Shown: positions 16,619 to 27,837 of the stretch, piece after piece
Numbering within the stretch: the stretch's first letter is position 1
Layout of the letters: each line of letters opens with the position of its first letter
NCBI GenBank assembly: GCA_944325565.1
Contig: CALVAT010000009.1
Coordinates: 1-41,355, forward strand
Direction: 5' to 3'
Length of the DNA: 41,355 nucleotides
Source: Candidatus Gastranaerophilales bacterium
GTDB lineage: Bacteria > Cyanobacteriota > Vampirovibrionia > Gastranaerophilales > Gastranaerophilaceae
Position numbers and translations under genes: made by a program
Notes under the pieces: model-generated
The model's database searches: none
What the model was told of the DNA's origin: nothing
Seen by the model: the letters and a program-made list of their open reading frames with translations, nothing else

Positions 16619-16960
16619 TTAATGAAGCGCGCCTTTAATATTGTATAAAAATCCTGCAATCTGAATTCCTATTGCGGCGAGTACCATCAAAAGTATTAAA
16701 AATACAAGAATTTTTTCAGGCAGCAAAAATTCTCTGCGTTTACTGTTGGAATTTGAAAATGAATAATAGGGCAATTCTGTAACATCCAGTCCGAGCGATT
16801 CTGCCTTTTTGTAATCAGCTTTTGCGTTATCATCTTCATTGTTTAAAAAGTACAAATAACCGCGTTGATAATAAAGTTCCCAGAGATTATACTGATTATC
16901 TCCTCTTTCTTCAATTTCAGCTGTTATTGCACTAATTTCATCTGTATATTTTTTAGACAT
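16619..16960 (-). CDS. Small TPR protein with C-terminal membrane anchor
   Basis: 113 residues. Residues 20-54 fit a tetratricopeptide unit (LWELYYQRGYLYFLNNEDDNAKADYKKAES), followed by a Ser/Asn-rich hinge and one hydrophobic segment at about 84-108 near the C terminus, predicting a tail-anchored protein facing the cytoplasm. It follows the ftsL-like gene by 10 bases, so it is probably co-transcribed with rsmH and ftsL and may touch the division machinery. No family name is recognised. Confidence 0.7.
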   Translation of the reverse strand: MSKKYTDEISAITAEIEERGDNQYNLWELYYQRGYLYFLNNEDDNAKADYKKAESLGLDVTELPYYSFSNSNSKRREFLLPEKILVFLILLMVLAAIGIQIAGFLYNIKGALH

Positions 16961-16970
16961 AATTTAAAAA

Positions 16971-17429
16971 TTAAAAACCTAATGACCACTGGAACTGCTT
17001 TTGTTGTTTTGATGCCATAGCTGTTTTGTCAACAGGTGCTGTTGCCGGAGTACCCTTAACTTCGATAACGTTTTTGGCCTTTTGCAACAGGTGTTGTTTT
17101 TGCATTGCTTTATCTACATTGTAGTAGGATTTCAGATAATCGAGCTTATTTTGAAGTTCCACATTTTCGTCATTAAGCGCAAGAACCTGTTTTCTATATT
17201 TATTCAGTGTTATTTCGCTTGAGGTTACAAAATAATAGCTTACAGCTGAAATTAAAATAAACATAGCAAGAATAGCGCAAAGAGTTTTATTTACTCTTGA
17301 TATGGCCATTTCTTTATATGTTTTGTGTGTTTCAGGAAAATAACCGTTAATAACAGGGGGAGTAGTTTGACCGTTTGTATTACGGTATCTGTTGTAATTG
17401 CTCTTTTGATCGATTACGGGTCTTGTCAA
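16971..17429 (-). CDS. ftsL: FtsL-like cell-division protein
   Basis: 152 residues with the FtsL plan: cytoplasmic basic N terminus (1-45), one transmembrane helix (about 48-68) and a periplasmic coiled coil (75-112, EVELQNKLDYL-like heptads). FtsL/FtsB sequences diverge strongly, so the main evidence is position: its start lies one base beyond the stop of rsmH, as in the dcw cluster of most bacteria. The C-terminal 35 residues (Pro/Ala/Lys/Gln-rich) are an extra tail. ftsI and the murein ligase genes that usually follow are absent; a small TPR gene takes their place. Confidence 0.75.
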   Translation of the reverse strand: MTRPVIDQKSNYNRYRNTNGQTTPPVINGYFPETHKTYKEMAISRVNKTLCAILAMFILISAVSYYFVTSSEITLNKYRKQVLALNDENVELQNKLDYLKSYYNVDKAMQKQHLLQKAKNVIEVKGTPATAPVDKTAMASKQQKQFQWSLGF

Positions 17430-17430
17430 T

Positions 17431-18396
17431 TTAGTTCTCCCATGACGTAATTTTTTTTGCTATCCTCAGTTTTGCAGATCTTGACGGAGGATTTTCTTTA
17501 ATCTCTAGTTCTGAAGCTGTTATTGGTTTTTTATTAACTAATTCAAGCATCGGCGGTTTGCAGTGGCAAACAGGTTCATTAGGTTTGCAGCGGCATTTTG
17601 ACGCATAATACTTGAAACACTGTTTTACAAGTCTATCCTCAAGAGAATGAAAACTTATTACACTAATTATAGCATTAACTGATAATAAAGTAAGCACTTC
17701 ATTTAATGTATTTTTAATATTTTGTAATTCATTATTAACTTCTATTCTAATAGCCTGAAATGTGCGTGTTGCAGGGTGAATTTTTTCTTTTGTTTTTGGA
17801 ACCGAGTTTTTTATTATTTCTGCTAATTCTAGCGTTGTTTCAATGTTTTTGGTCTTTCTGCTGTTTATTATATTTTTTACAATTCTTTTTGTGAATTTTT
17901 CTTCACCGTATTCGCTTATAATTCTGATTAAGTCTTCTTCACTGTAACCGTTTACTACATCATAAGCACTAAAATCGCTGTCTGTATTGAATCGCATATC
18001 CAGCGGAGCATTCTTCATAAAGCTGAAACCCCGTTCCTGCTTTGTCAACTGATGATACGATGCACCGAGGTCAAAGACAATGCCGCCTGTTATTTCTTTT
18101 ATTCCAAGATTTTGTAACACTTGCTTAATATTAGAATAAGATTCATGTACTATTGTTAAGTTATCGTAATCTTTCAACCTTTTAGACGCATAGTTGATTG
18201 CGTCATTATCTACATCGAATGCTATTAATTGTCCGTCAGGCTGAATCTTTTGTAATATAAGTTCACTATGACCGCCGCCGCCCAGAGTCGCATCTACATA
18301 TATTTTTCCGGATTCACAATTCAGAGCATCTACGGCCTCGTGAGCCATTACCGTGTAGTGTTGAAATTCCTGATTTTGATTTTTTTTAGAGTCCAT
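17431..18396 (-). CDS. rsmH: 16S rRNA (cytosine1402-N4)-methyltransferase RsmH
   Basis: 321 residues, normal length. SAM-binding motif VDATLGGGGHSELIL at about 34-48, FDLGASYHQL, the family block FHSLEDRLVKQCFK and C-terminal PPSRSAKLRIAKK are all present; four Cys and His residues in KCRCKPNEPVCHCKPP fit the usual zinc-like insert. It methylates C1402 in the ribosomal P site together with RsmI. Formerly mraW, first gene of the dcw cluster. The AT-rich gap of 30 bases to the upstream 836-residue gene suggests either readthrough or a weak promoter. Confidence 0.95.
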   Translation of the reverse strand: MDSKKNQNQEFQHYTVMAHEAVDALNCESGKIYVDATLGGGGHSELILQKIQPDGQLIAFDVDNDAINYASKRLKDYDNLTIVHESYSNIKQVLQNLGIKEITGGIVFDLGASYHQLTKQERGFSFMKNAPLDMRFNTDSDFSAYDVVNGYSEEDLIRIISEYGEEKFTKRIVKNIINSRKTKNIETTLELAEIIKNSVPKTKEKIHPATRTFQAIRIEVNNELQNIKNTLNEVLTLLSVNAIISVISFHSLEDRLVKQCFKYYASKCRCKPNEPVCHCKPPMLELVNKKPITASELEIKENPPSRSAKLRIAKKITSWEN

Positions 18397-18426
18397 TTTA
18401 TTATTTTATATTAAAAATACAGATAG

Positions 18427-20937
18427 TTAATTAATTTCCGGTGTTATAAAAAAGTCATTAGAAAAGTAGTCTATATCGTTATTAACTGTTTTTTCTTTTA
18501 TATCTTTAGGCGGCAGTGCTGATTTTTTACCTATAGAGTATGCTAGAGCTTTTTTAATAGGACTTTTGGATTGTGCATTTTTTCTGTCGATTTCTTCAAG
18601 TTCTTCCTGTGTTTTAGCGCTTAGCGGGACACCGACAACCTGTCTTGAGATAGAATCGTTAATGGAAGATGTTAGCGCTGTCAGAGTAAATGCACCTGCA
18701 AGGCTGGAGTTACAAAGTTTTGACAGAAGATTATGGACAAACGCCATAATGTATGCAGAAACACTGATTCTTGAAATTTCTTGTGCAGCTCTGTTTTTGG
18801 CGCTTTTATTTGCATCTTTTCTGTTGTCATTACTATATTGCATAGTCAGGTTGTAGGCATCTGTAACAAGGAAAAGAGTCGTTATTGCACGTGATAAATT
18901 TATATTTGTCTGTGCAAGTGTATTTCCGTCGTATTCGAGCTGCTTTTCTCCATCCGCACGCATTACCGACTCTTTTAAGATGTTTTGTACCTTTTGCAGA
19001 TCTGCTTTGTTAAGCGTTCCGTCAGGCTGAATTTGGATATTTTCTCGTTTTAGCTGTTTATCAAGCCAGAGCAGAATATTTTTTGCCCCTTCGATGTCTT
19101 CTATTTCTTTCTTTTTTGAGGATTTAAATTCTTTGTAGATTTTGAGTTCTTTGTCATAATCAGACAGAGGTGAAGTCTTCCACACTTCTAGCTTCATTCG
19201 TTGATTAAGATAGTCTTGGAATTCTTTTTTATAACTGTTGTCAGTTTTTAGAATATTTTTTAATTCTTCTTCAAGAGCATTATTTTTTTTGCCAAGAATT
19301 GTATTATAAGTATTTTGTAATAGTTTTGAGGTTGACTTTGAAAGATTTTTTATAAAATTAACAGGTACAAGTATGCTTTTAGTCCATTTACCCCAGATGG
19401 TTTCTTGTGTACCAAGCGGAATCTGATTATATTCTTTTGTATTGATTAACTCTTTAAAGTCTGACGGAGCTTTGAGATTTTGTGTTTTGTAAAAGTTTGA
19501 TTTTTGTACTGATTTTAAAATAGCTTTTTTAATAGTTTGTGCTGTTTGTTCATCTGTTTGTTCCAGAATTTTGATTATTTGAGCCAGCTTATTTCTGTCA
19601 ATTAATTTTTCAACACGATAATATCCTTTAAAAGAGGGAGGAACATTATGTTTCAGCGGCTGGTCAGCTATTGTTGCTTCAGACTTCTTTGCAAAAGCTT
19701 TAAACAGAGTGTCATTTGCTTTTGTTTTTTCAAATGTAATATTTTTGCCGGTATTTTGAGATGCAGGTGTTGGGTCTTTTTTCTTAACTGTTGTCAACAG
19801 CCTGCCAATAGATGGAAGAATCCCCTTTTTCTCATACATTTCTTTTTCCAGTTTATCGAGGGTGTCTTTATCAGATGGCATAATGGGTTTGCCGACAAGT
19901 TTTCTGCCTAAAATTTCAGAAAAAGCAACGGTTGAGCCTGATACAAACATAGCAGTTAGCAGGCTTCTGTTAACTGCTGTTTCAAAAGTACCGAACAGCA
20001 GGTTTTGGATATACATATTCATACCGATTCTCGAAAATTCCTGTGCAATACGGGATTTTCTTTGATTTGCTGCTTCTGTATGGTCATTGCTGTATCTCAT
20101 TGTTGTATTGTATGCATCTGTACCCAGAAAGTAAGAATATACAATACCTGAGATAAGCCTGTTGCCTATCATAAGAGAGTTTGAGGAGTATTTCCCCTTA
20201 TTGGGGTCAACGACTTTGTTGCGTCGGCGATTGATTTTTCCTTCCAAAATATCGTCTGGAATTAAGAATTTGCTGCTTTCGTTAAATTTTGTATGGCCGC
20301 TTTTTTTACGATATCCATTCTCCCATATTTCATGTGATTTTAAGAGCCCCTCTAATGAGCGGAAATTTTTTATAATTTTTTCTTTTTCTGCTCTTTTCAT
20401 TAGTATCGGGGAATCTTTCGGCAATACTAATTTTTCACCCCATTTGTATATGGCTGTTAGCGGTGAAATAAGTTGTGTAAAAAATTTGGTAATCAACGGC
20501 TTTTTGGGGATATAAATAAGTTGTCCCTGTTTTATATTTTCCAGTATTGTCTGGCTTAGGACGTTTTGTTTTTGAAAATCTTCATGTTTAAGTATGTAGT
20601 TAATATAGTCGTTTTTTATATCTGTATAGTATTTTAGTTGCTGCGGGTTGATTCTTTTTAATGATTCAAAAACTTTATCCTGAAGGTTTTGCGGGACAAG
20701 CTTTACTACCGGTTTGAGAGGTAGTTTAGAATTTAAAGCATTAAAACCAAAACCCTTGAAAGATATTTGCGCATTTGCACCTTCTTGCAAGGGTTTTGAT
20801 TGTATACTTTTATTCTGTAAGGTATCTTGTTTGCCCGAGTGGAGCGAACCTTGTTCCGCGTATTGGTAACGGATTTCTTTTCGCTTCAGACCGTATTGAT
20901 GTTTTGGTTCAATTTGTCCGATTTTCACGCTGTTCAT
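18427..20937 (-). CDS. Large SFKG-motif protein made of two related halves
   Basis: 836 residues, no recognised family. SFKG occurs at 59-62 and again at 435-438. Each half later contains a helical, partly membrane-like block: LGTDAYNTTMRYSNDHTEAA (271-290) and LVTDAYNLTMQYSNDNRKDA (690-709). Both are followed by RIAQEFSRIGMNMYI / RAAQEISRISVSAYI, NRSLLTAMF / NSSLAGAFT and GRKLVGKPI / SRQVVGVPL. Blocks 258-382 and 677-804 align over about 125 residues; the regions before them share a weaker pattern. The protein appears to be a tandem duplication or fusion of two motif-headed units. No enzyme motif is seen. The start has only a weak SD-like AAGG. Confidence 0.75.
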   Translation of the reverse strand: MNSVKIGQIEPKHQYGLKRKEIRYQYAEQGSLHSGKQDTLQNKSIQSKPLQEGANAQISFKGFGFNALNSKLPLKPVVKLVPQNLQDKVFESLKRINPQQLKYYTDIKNDYINYILKHEDFQKQNVLSQTILENIKQGQLIYIPKKPLITKFFTQLISPLTAIYKWGEKLVLPKDSPILMKRAEKEKIIKNFRSLEGLLKSHEIWENGYRKKSGHTKFNESSKFLIPDDILEGKINRRRNKVVDPNKGKYSSNSLMIGNRLISGIVYSYFLGTDAYNTTMRYSNDHTEAANQRKSRIAQEFSRIGMNMYIQNLLFGTFETAVNRSLLTAMFVSGSTVAFSEILGRKLVGKPIMPSDKDTLDKLEKEMYEKKGILPSIGRLLTTVKKKDPTPASQNTGKNITFEKTKANDTLFKAFAKKSEATIADQPLKHNVPPSFKGYYRVEKLIDRNKLAQIIKILEQTDEQTAQTIKKAILKSVQKSNFYKTQNLKAPSDFKELINTKEYNQIPLGTQETIWGKWTKSILVPVNFIKNLSKSTSKLLQNTYNTILGKKNNALEEELKNILKTDNSYKKEFQDYLNQRMKLEVWKTSPLSDYDKELKIYKEFKSSKKKEIEDIEGAKNILLWLDKQLKRENIQIQPDGTLNKADLQKVQNILKESVMRADGEKQLEYDGNTLAQTNINLSRAITTLFLVTDAYNLTMQYSNDNRKDANKSAKNRAAQEISRISVSAYIMAFVHNLLSKLCNSSLAGAFTLTALTSSINDSISRQVVGVPLSAKTQEELEEIDRKNAQSKSPIKKALAYSIGKKSALPPKDIKEKTVNNDIDYFSNDFFITPEIN

Positions 20938-21092
20938 TCTTAGCTAAATACCTTGAGAATAATATCTTAACCCGATAAAAATTTTATTTAAAGGATTTAT
21001 TTATAAGACAGTTTATCGTCCATTTGTTTTAAACCGTCTAAAAATATTTTTTGCTAGCATAGATAAATTAACTATACAAAAGTTAATACAAT

Positions 21093-21117
21093 AAAAGGCT
21101 GATATTATCAGCCTTTT
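21093..21117 (-). terminator. Terminator of the 442-residue SFKG gene
   Basis: Near-perfect palindrome AAAAGGCTGATA / TATCAGCCTTTT a few bases after the minus-strand stop codon. Read on the minus strand the stem ends in TTTT then ATTG. It separates the two neighbouring SFKG-motif genes into different transcripts. Confidence 0.8.
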
Positions 21118-21124
21118 GGTGTTA

Positions 21125-22453
21125 TTAATTAGATTTGTTAACTATTTTATCAATAAATCCGTTTATTTTCATTTTTAATATGTGTAAGTCGGTTATAATT
21201 GGATTTGGCGAATAAAATAGTCTGTCCATTTGCATTTTTTCTTCTTTTTGGGCTATTTTTATTTGTTTGTCAACTGTTTTAAAATCTTTCTGTGAAAACT
21301 CTGCGAGATTTTCTCTCTTTATAAGAGCATATTCTGTCAGATCTAAACGTTTATTAAGCTTTTTTAAATTTGCATTTGATAATGTATCTTCAATCTGTGA
21401 AATAGATTCAAATAGTGTTTTCTTATTCACTGTTGCATCAACAAATTTTTGTGCCTCTTTGTCTGAATCTATTTTTTGAAATATTTTGTTAACCGTTTCT
21501 AAAGGTGCATTTTCAAGCTTTTTATTTATTTCAAAACGCGTTTGAATGAATTTTAAAATAGAAGATCTTGTTTTAAAATTTTCTTTTGTTGTGGAGTTGT
21601 ATATATCCATAATTGCTGACGCAGCAGACTCTTTTGCCGAATATTCTATGTCAGATTCACCAGCATAAGCTTTATTTAAATTTTTTAGAAGGTCAACCCC
21701 CTCTTGTTTGTAATTTGCCTCGATTAAGTCAGGGTTAATAATGCGGCATAAATTCTGTTGGGAGGTTAGTTTTTCAATGTTTAATTTTTGTATGTATGTG
21801 TTTTTGTTGTAGCCTTTTTGTATTTCGGCTTCGAGATTTTTTACAATGTCTTTATTGCTTGCATTTAGCTCGATATAAGGTTTGAAATCATCATATTGTG
21901 AAGAAATTTTTGTCGCAGATGGAGTAGTTAAAAATTCTTCTAATGTGTTAAATTTTAAATCACTTATTGGTGATGTTGATGTATATGTTGAGAGCAAATT
22001 ATCTGCGAGTTTCAATTTTTTAGGATCTTTTTCTGTAATATCAAAGATTTTATTTAGCTGCTCAAACGAGTAGTTTGTTGAGTCTATTAATTTTGTATGC
22101 GTATCCTGAGGATATTTGATTTTATTGTATATATCAAAAACAAGATTTTTATTCTTTTCTGTATTTAAATTGGCATTGAAGTATGTATCTCTATTGAATT
22201 TATCTGAGAGTTTGTATAGCAAATTCATTTTATGTTTTTTTAATTTTTCAGTAAATGGTATAATCTCTCTTTTGGGCATGTCTAAAAAGGCCGCAACCTG
22301 TGTAGTGAACATATTTGGCTCATATGTTTTGTTGATATTTAACGCATATTTTAAAACTTCAGTTCTGGCGCCTTTGAATGAGATTGAATTTGGGTTTTGT
22401 TTATTATTTTTATTTGAATAAACAGAAACAGATTGGATTTTATTAATGTTCAT
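21125..22453 (-). CDS. SFKG-motif helical protein of unknown function
   Basis: 442 residues. The N terminus is polar, Asn/Ser/Lys-rich, and carries NSISFKG at 22-28; the rest is predicted almost wholly helical with Lys/Glu/Asn-rich segments and no transmembrane helix, enzyme motif or repeat that I can name. It shares only the N-terminal motif with the proteins at 6483 and 18427. Its own terminator and a gap of about 155 bases upstream make it a single-gene unit. The motif and low-complexity head suggest a lineage-specific tag. Confidence 0.72.
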   Translation of the reverse strand: MNINKIQSVSVYSNKNNKQNPNSISFKGARTEVLKYALNINKTYEPNMFTTQVAAFLDMPKREIIPFTEKLKKHKMNLLYKLSDKFNRDTYFNANLNTEKNKNLVFDIYNKIKYPQDTHTKLIDSTNYSFEQLNKIFDITEKDPKKLKLADNLLSTYTSTSPISDLKFNTLEEFLTTPSATKISSQYDDFKPYIELNASNKDIVKNLEAEIQKGYNKNTYIQKLNIEKLTSQQNLCRIINPDLIEANYKQEGVDLLKNLNKAYAGESDIEYSAKESAASAIMDIYNSTTKENFKTRSSILKFIQTRFEINKKLENAPLETVNKIFQKIDSDKEAQKFVDATVNKKTLFESISQIEDTLSNANLKKLNKRLDLTEYALIKRENLAEFSQKDFKTVDKQIKIAQKEEKMQMDRLFYSPNPIITDLHILKMKINGFIDKIVNKSN

Positions 22454-22559
22454 GTTAAAACCTCTCTAATGATGTTTGTATTTTCTCTCAATATAAGTTC
22501 ATAAATAATAATTTTTGCTATTATAAATTATCTATTTTAATAATTCTTAACTTTGTTGA

Positions 22560-22595
22560 GAACAAAAAAGGGCACTTTAAGCGCCCTTTTTGTTC
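22560..22595 (-). terminator. Terminator of gyrB
   Basis: GAACAAAAAAGGGC at 22560-22573 pairs with GCCCTTTTTGTTC at 22583-22595 around a nine-base centre (one unpaired A), 14 bases after the stop of gyrB. T-runs lie on both sides, so it may work in either direction. Confidence 0.85.
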
Positions 22596-22609
22596 TAGAG
22601 TTTTGATTA

Positions 22610-25057
<2,448 letters not shown>

Positions 25058-25158
25058 TTATCCCCAATTAGTCTTAAACTCTGTTTATATCAATATTTTA
25101 CTACAAACAAAGCCAATAAACCAATTTGTAAAGATAAAATTATTGAAGAAAAGCTAAT

Positions 25159-25545
25159 TTAATGGCAGAAGCTGACATCTCCGATATCGGAACACTTTGC
25201 ATTGTAATCTCCGTATCCGCCCTTTACCTTTCTTACTCTGGTATAGTTGAGAGTATTGTATCTGAAGGGTGTTGTGTTCATTTGTGTATAATTTGCTGCG
25301 GAGTATGGTAAAGAGGCAGCGGCTTCATGTTGTTTTTTGTTGTTTGCATACCAGTTTGCGGTTGAATAGGAAGAGCTGGAGTATGTTTTGTTGCTTGATG
25401 AGGAGGAAACATTGGTCATTTGTTTCCAGTTGCCGGTATAGTTTCCGTCATTATCAAACATTGAGCCCGCGCAAAATGCAGGAGCAATACAGATTGTATT
25501 GAAAAATATTATTAATATAACTTTTTTTAAAATAATGTTTTTCAT
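25159..25545 (-). CDS. Small secreted Ser/Tyr/Asn-rich protein
   Basis: 128 residues with a signal peptide (KKVILIIFFNTICIAPAFC, cleavage near 26). The mature part is low complexity: a SSSSSNKTYSSSSYS block, many Tyr and Asn, and two Cys near the end (CSDIGDVSFCH) that could form one disulfide. AGGGG seven bases before the ATG supports translation. No family recognised; composition suggests a surface-exposed or matrix-like protein. Confidence 0.65.
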   Translation of the reverse strand: MKNIILKKVILIIFFNTICIAPAFCAGSMFDNDGNYTGNWKQMTNVSSSSSNKTYSSSSYSTANWYANNKKQHEAAASLPYSAANYTQMNTTPFRYNTLNYTRVRKVKGGYGDYNAKCSDIGDVSFCH

Positions 25546-25601
25546 TTCTTTACCCCTTATAATATTTAATTATACATTAATTGGTCATGGATTGAAATTT
25601 T

Positions 25602-26180
25602 ATGTTTTATATTAAGAAAGCCGGTATAGAAGAGTTCATAGAAATTTATAATAAATATATGCTTGTACAATTTCCTCAAGCTGAGCTCAAAAAACTTGAG
25701 GATTTTATTAAGCTGTTATCGGATGAAAAGTGTGGTTACCGTTTTTATGTTGCTAAAAATGACGATATTACTGTTGGTTACACTCTTTTTTACGAGGGAT
25801 GTGATTTTATATGGATTGACTATATTGCTGTTCTTCCTCAGTTTTATTCAGGTGGATTTGGAAGAAAAATTATCAAAAGTTTTGAAAATACCTTTAATAT
25901 TGTTAAAGGTTTATATTTTGAGGTGGAAAAACCGGACGAGGCGGATATTAATACAATCAGAAGGATAAAATTTTATAATTCTTGCGGAGCAGATAAGCTG
26001 GATTGTAATTATTTTTATCCGACTGCTGACGGAGCGTTAGCTATGGATTTGTATTTTTTGCCGGTTAATAAAGATACAGCTTTAACTAAAAAAGATGTTC
26101 TAAAAGACATATCTGAGGTCTTTGAAAAATTGCATTTTATGTGTCCTCAAAAACAGGAAATACTGGAGAAAATTAGTTAA
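25602..26180 (+). CDS. GNAT-family N-acetyltransferase
   Basis: 192 residues. The GNAT core is visible as IDYIAVLPQFYSGGFGRKIIKSFE (motif A, with the Q-x-x-G-x-G-like acetyl-CoA loop at about 83-95) and a YFEVEKP strand plus RRIKFYNSCGA in motif B. It transfers acetyl from acetyl-CoA to an unknown amine. The C-terminal 50 residues are extra helices. Its last eight bases overlap the 3' end of the convergent kinase gene. The Shine-Dalgarno is weak. Confidence 0.8.
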   Translation: MFYIKKAGIEEFIEIYNKYMLVQFPQAELKKLEDFIKLLSDEKCGYRFYVAKNDDITVGYTLFYEGCDFIWIDYIAVLPQFYSGGFGRKIIKSFENTFNIVKGLYFEVEKPDEADINTIRRIKFYNSCGADKLDCNYFYPTADGALAMDLYFLPVNKDTALTKKDVLKDISEVFEKLHFMCPQKQEILEKIS

Positions 26181-27828
26181 TTATTTCTTTTATTCTTGAC
26201 TCTTCTGTTTCAAAAATTCTGGGGATTTTAAAACCAAAAGTGCAGGTGTTATTTGTGTCACTTCTGGCATAAATTTCTCCGTTGTGAGATTTTATAATCT
26301 TTTTGGAAAGGTAAAGTCCGAGTCCTGTGCTTGCTTTATTGAATCTGGCATTTTCATTTGTTTTGTATTTTTCAAATATCTCTCTTATTTTTTCGTCTGT
26401 AATATGATAGCCCTTGTTTACTACATTAAAGACAATATCGTTTTTTTCTTCCTGCAGATTAACAACAATGTCTGTTTTGTCGAATCCGTATGTAATAGCG
26501 TTGCCTAATAGATTCATTACAGCTCTTTTTATTTGCAGTTTGTCTGCTTGAATTTCTTCGTTTAATAACTGAGATATTATGACAATGTTCTGTTGTTTTG
26601 TTATTGCTAGATTAGCTATTTCTTTTGAGGTTAGATGAACTAGTTCGTAAAAGTTAAAAACAGAAGGTATTACTGTATTCGGTTCATCTTCTGATTTATA
26701 AGCAGAAAGAATTGTCGATATCATATTTTTCATATAGATATTAGAATTTTTGCTGAGTTCTATCATTTCTTTTTGCTCTTTATTCAATTCTCCCAGACTG
26801 CCGTCAAGCAAAATATTCATAGCGCCGAGTTGTGCGTTTGTTGGTGTTTTTAAATCATGTGTTATTGTTGAAACCAGATTCCGTTTCTGGGCTTCCAGAG
26901 CTTTTTCATTGTCTATGTTTTTTATCATAACTATAATGCCGACCACATTGTTTTTGTGATCTAATATCGGAGATTTTCCGATTTGATACCAGCCTTTTGT
27001 TTCGCTAAAAAAATTCAGTTGTCTTTCTATAACGATGTTTTCTTTTGTTTCAATAACCTGTTTATCTTCTTTTTTTACTTCTTCAATAAATTCGCTAAAA
27101 TATTTTTCACTAAAGTTTATACCCAGAAGTTTGCCATAAGGTTGTCCTATTTGTTTTTCAAGGTTTTTGTTGCCGAAAATAAGTTTGCCTTCGCAGTCTT
27201 TCATATAAACTATATATGGCATATTGTTTAGAATACTTTCCAGCTGTGCATTTTGTATGAACAATTTTTCTTTTAGTGCTTCAAACTGTGTTGTATCTCG
27301 CAATATACCAATGACACCTGTTATATGAGTTTTGTCAGTAACTGGAGCAAGCAGCGTTTCATATATTTTATTTTCACCGTTCGGCTGATTTTTCTCTATT
27401 TTATAAGACACAATACGCCCTGATTCAAGAACTTGCCTGTCGTAATATCTTATAATCTTTGCGGTTTTTCTTGGATAGAAATCATAATCAGTTTTATTAA
27501 AAATACTTTCTTTTTTATCAAGATTCAGCATTGTTCTCATAATAGGATTGCAGTCTTTGTACCTCAGGTTTGCGTCTTTTCTGTATACTAAATCCGGACA
27601 GTTTAAAAATAAGTTATTTAGCAAATCCGCTTGATTTTTATATTTAACGGAGAGTTTTGAGTATAGGTATTTCTTTTCTATCCAGGCTTGCGCAAGAAAC
27701 AACATTAAAACAAAAAAGCAAGCGTCTCGATAAGAAAGTGCAGTATCAGGTTCTGCTAACATCCATACTATAAACATCAGAAAAATGGTGTAAAAGAACA
27801 TTTTCCTGTGTAATTTTTTCCCTAACAC
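26173..27828 (-). CDS. Membrane PAS-PAS-HisKA sensor kinase with degenerate G1 box
   Basis: 551 residues starting at GTG; the upstream TAG stop is part of its own Shine-Dalgarno, TAGGAG. Two N-terminal membrane helices (about 10-24 and 36-50) are followed by two PAS domains (about 70-185, 195-312). HisKA has His324 in THDLKTP, and the HATPase domain has N-box MNLLGNAITYG (438-448) and G2 TGLGLYLSKK (501-510). The G1 box, usually DxGxG, reads NKGYH at 471-475: the adenine-binding Asp is Asn and the last Gly is His. Nucleotide binding may be weak or altered. HisKA segment FLDGSLG/LLDGSLGEL is shared with the kinase at 9566, so they are paralogues. It follows its NarL regulator by nine bases. 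Confidence 0.88.
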   Translation of the reverse strand: MLGKKLHRKMFFYTIFLMFIVWMLAEPDTALSYRDACFFVLMLFLAQAWIEKKYLYSKLSVKYKNQADLLNNLFLNCPDLVYRKDANLRYKDCNPIMRTMLNLDKKESIFNKTDYDFYPRKTAKIIRYYDRQVLESGRIVSYKIEKNQPNGENKIYETLLAPVTDKTHITGVIGILRDTTQFEALKEKLFIQNAQLESILNNMPYIVYMKDCEGKLIFGNKNLEKQIGQPYGKLLGINFSEKYFSEFIEEVKKEDKQVIETKENIVIERQLNFFSETKGWYQIGKSPILDHKNNVVGIIVMIKNIDNEKALEAQKRNLVSTITHDLKTPTNAQLGAMNILLDGSLGELNKEQKEMIELSKNSNIYMKNMISTILSAYKSEDEPNTVIPSVFNFYELVHLTSKEIANLAITKQQNIVIISQLLNEEIQADKLQIKRAVMNLLGNAITYGFDKTDIVVNLQEEKNDIVFNVVNKGYHITDEKIREIFEKYKTNENARFNKASTGLGLYLSKKIIKSHNGEIYARSDTNNTCTFGFKIPRIFETEESRIKEIIN

Positions 27829-27837
27829 TAAAAACTC

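Noticed and set aside
20162-20515. 117-codon + strand frame
   Set aside because: Antisense to the 836-residue protein, whose duplicated sequence shows the minus strand is coding.
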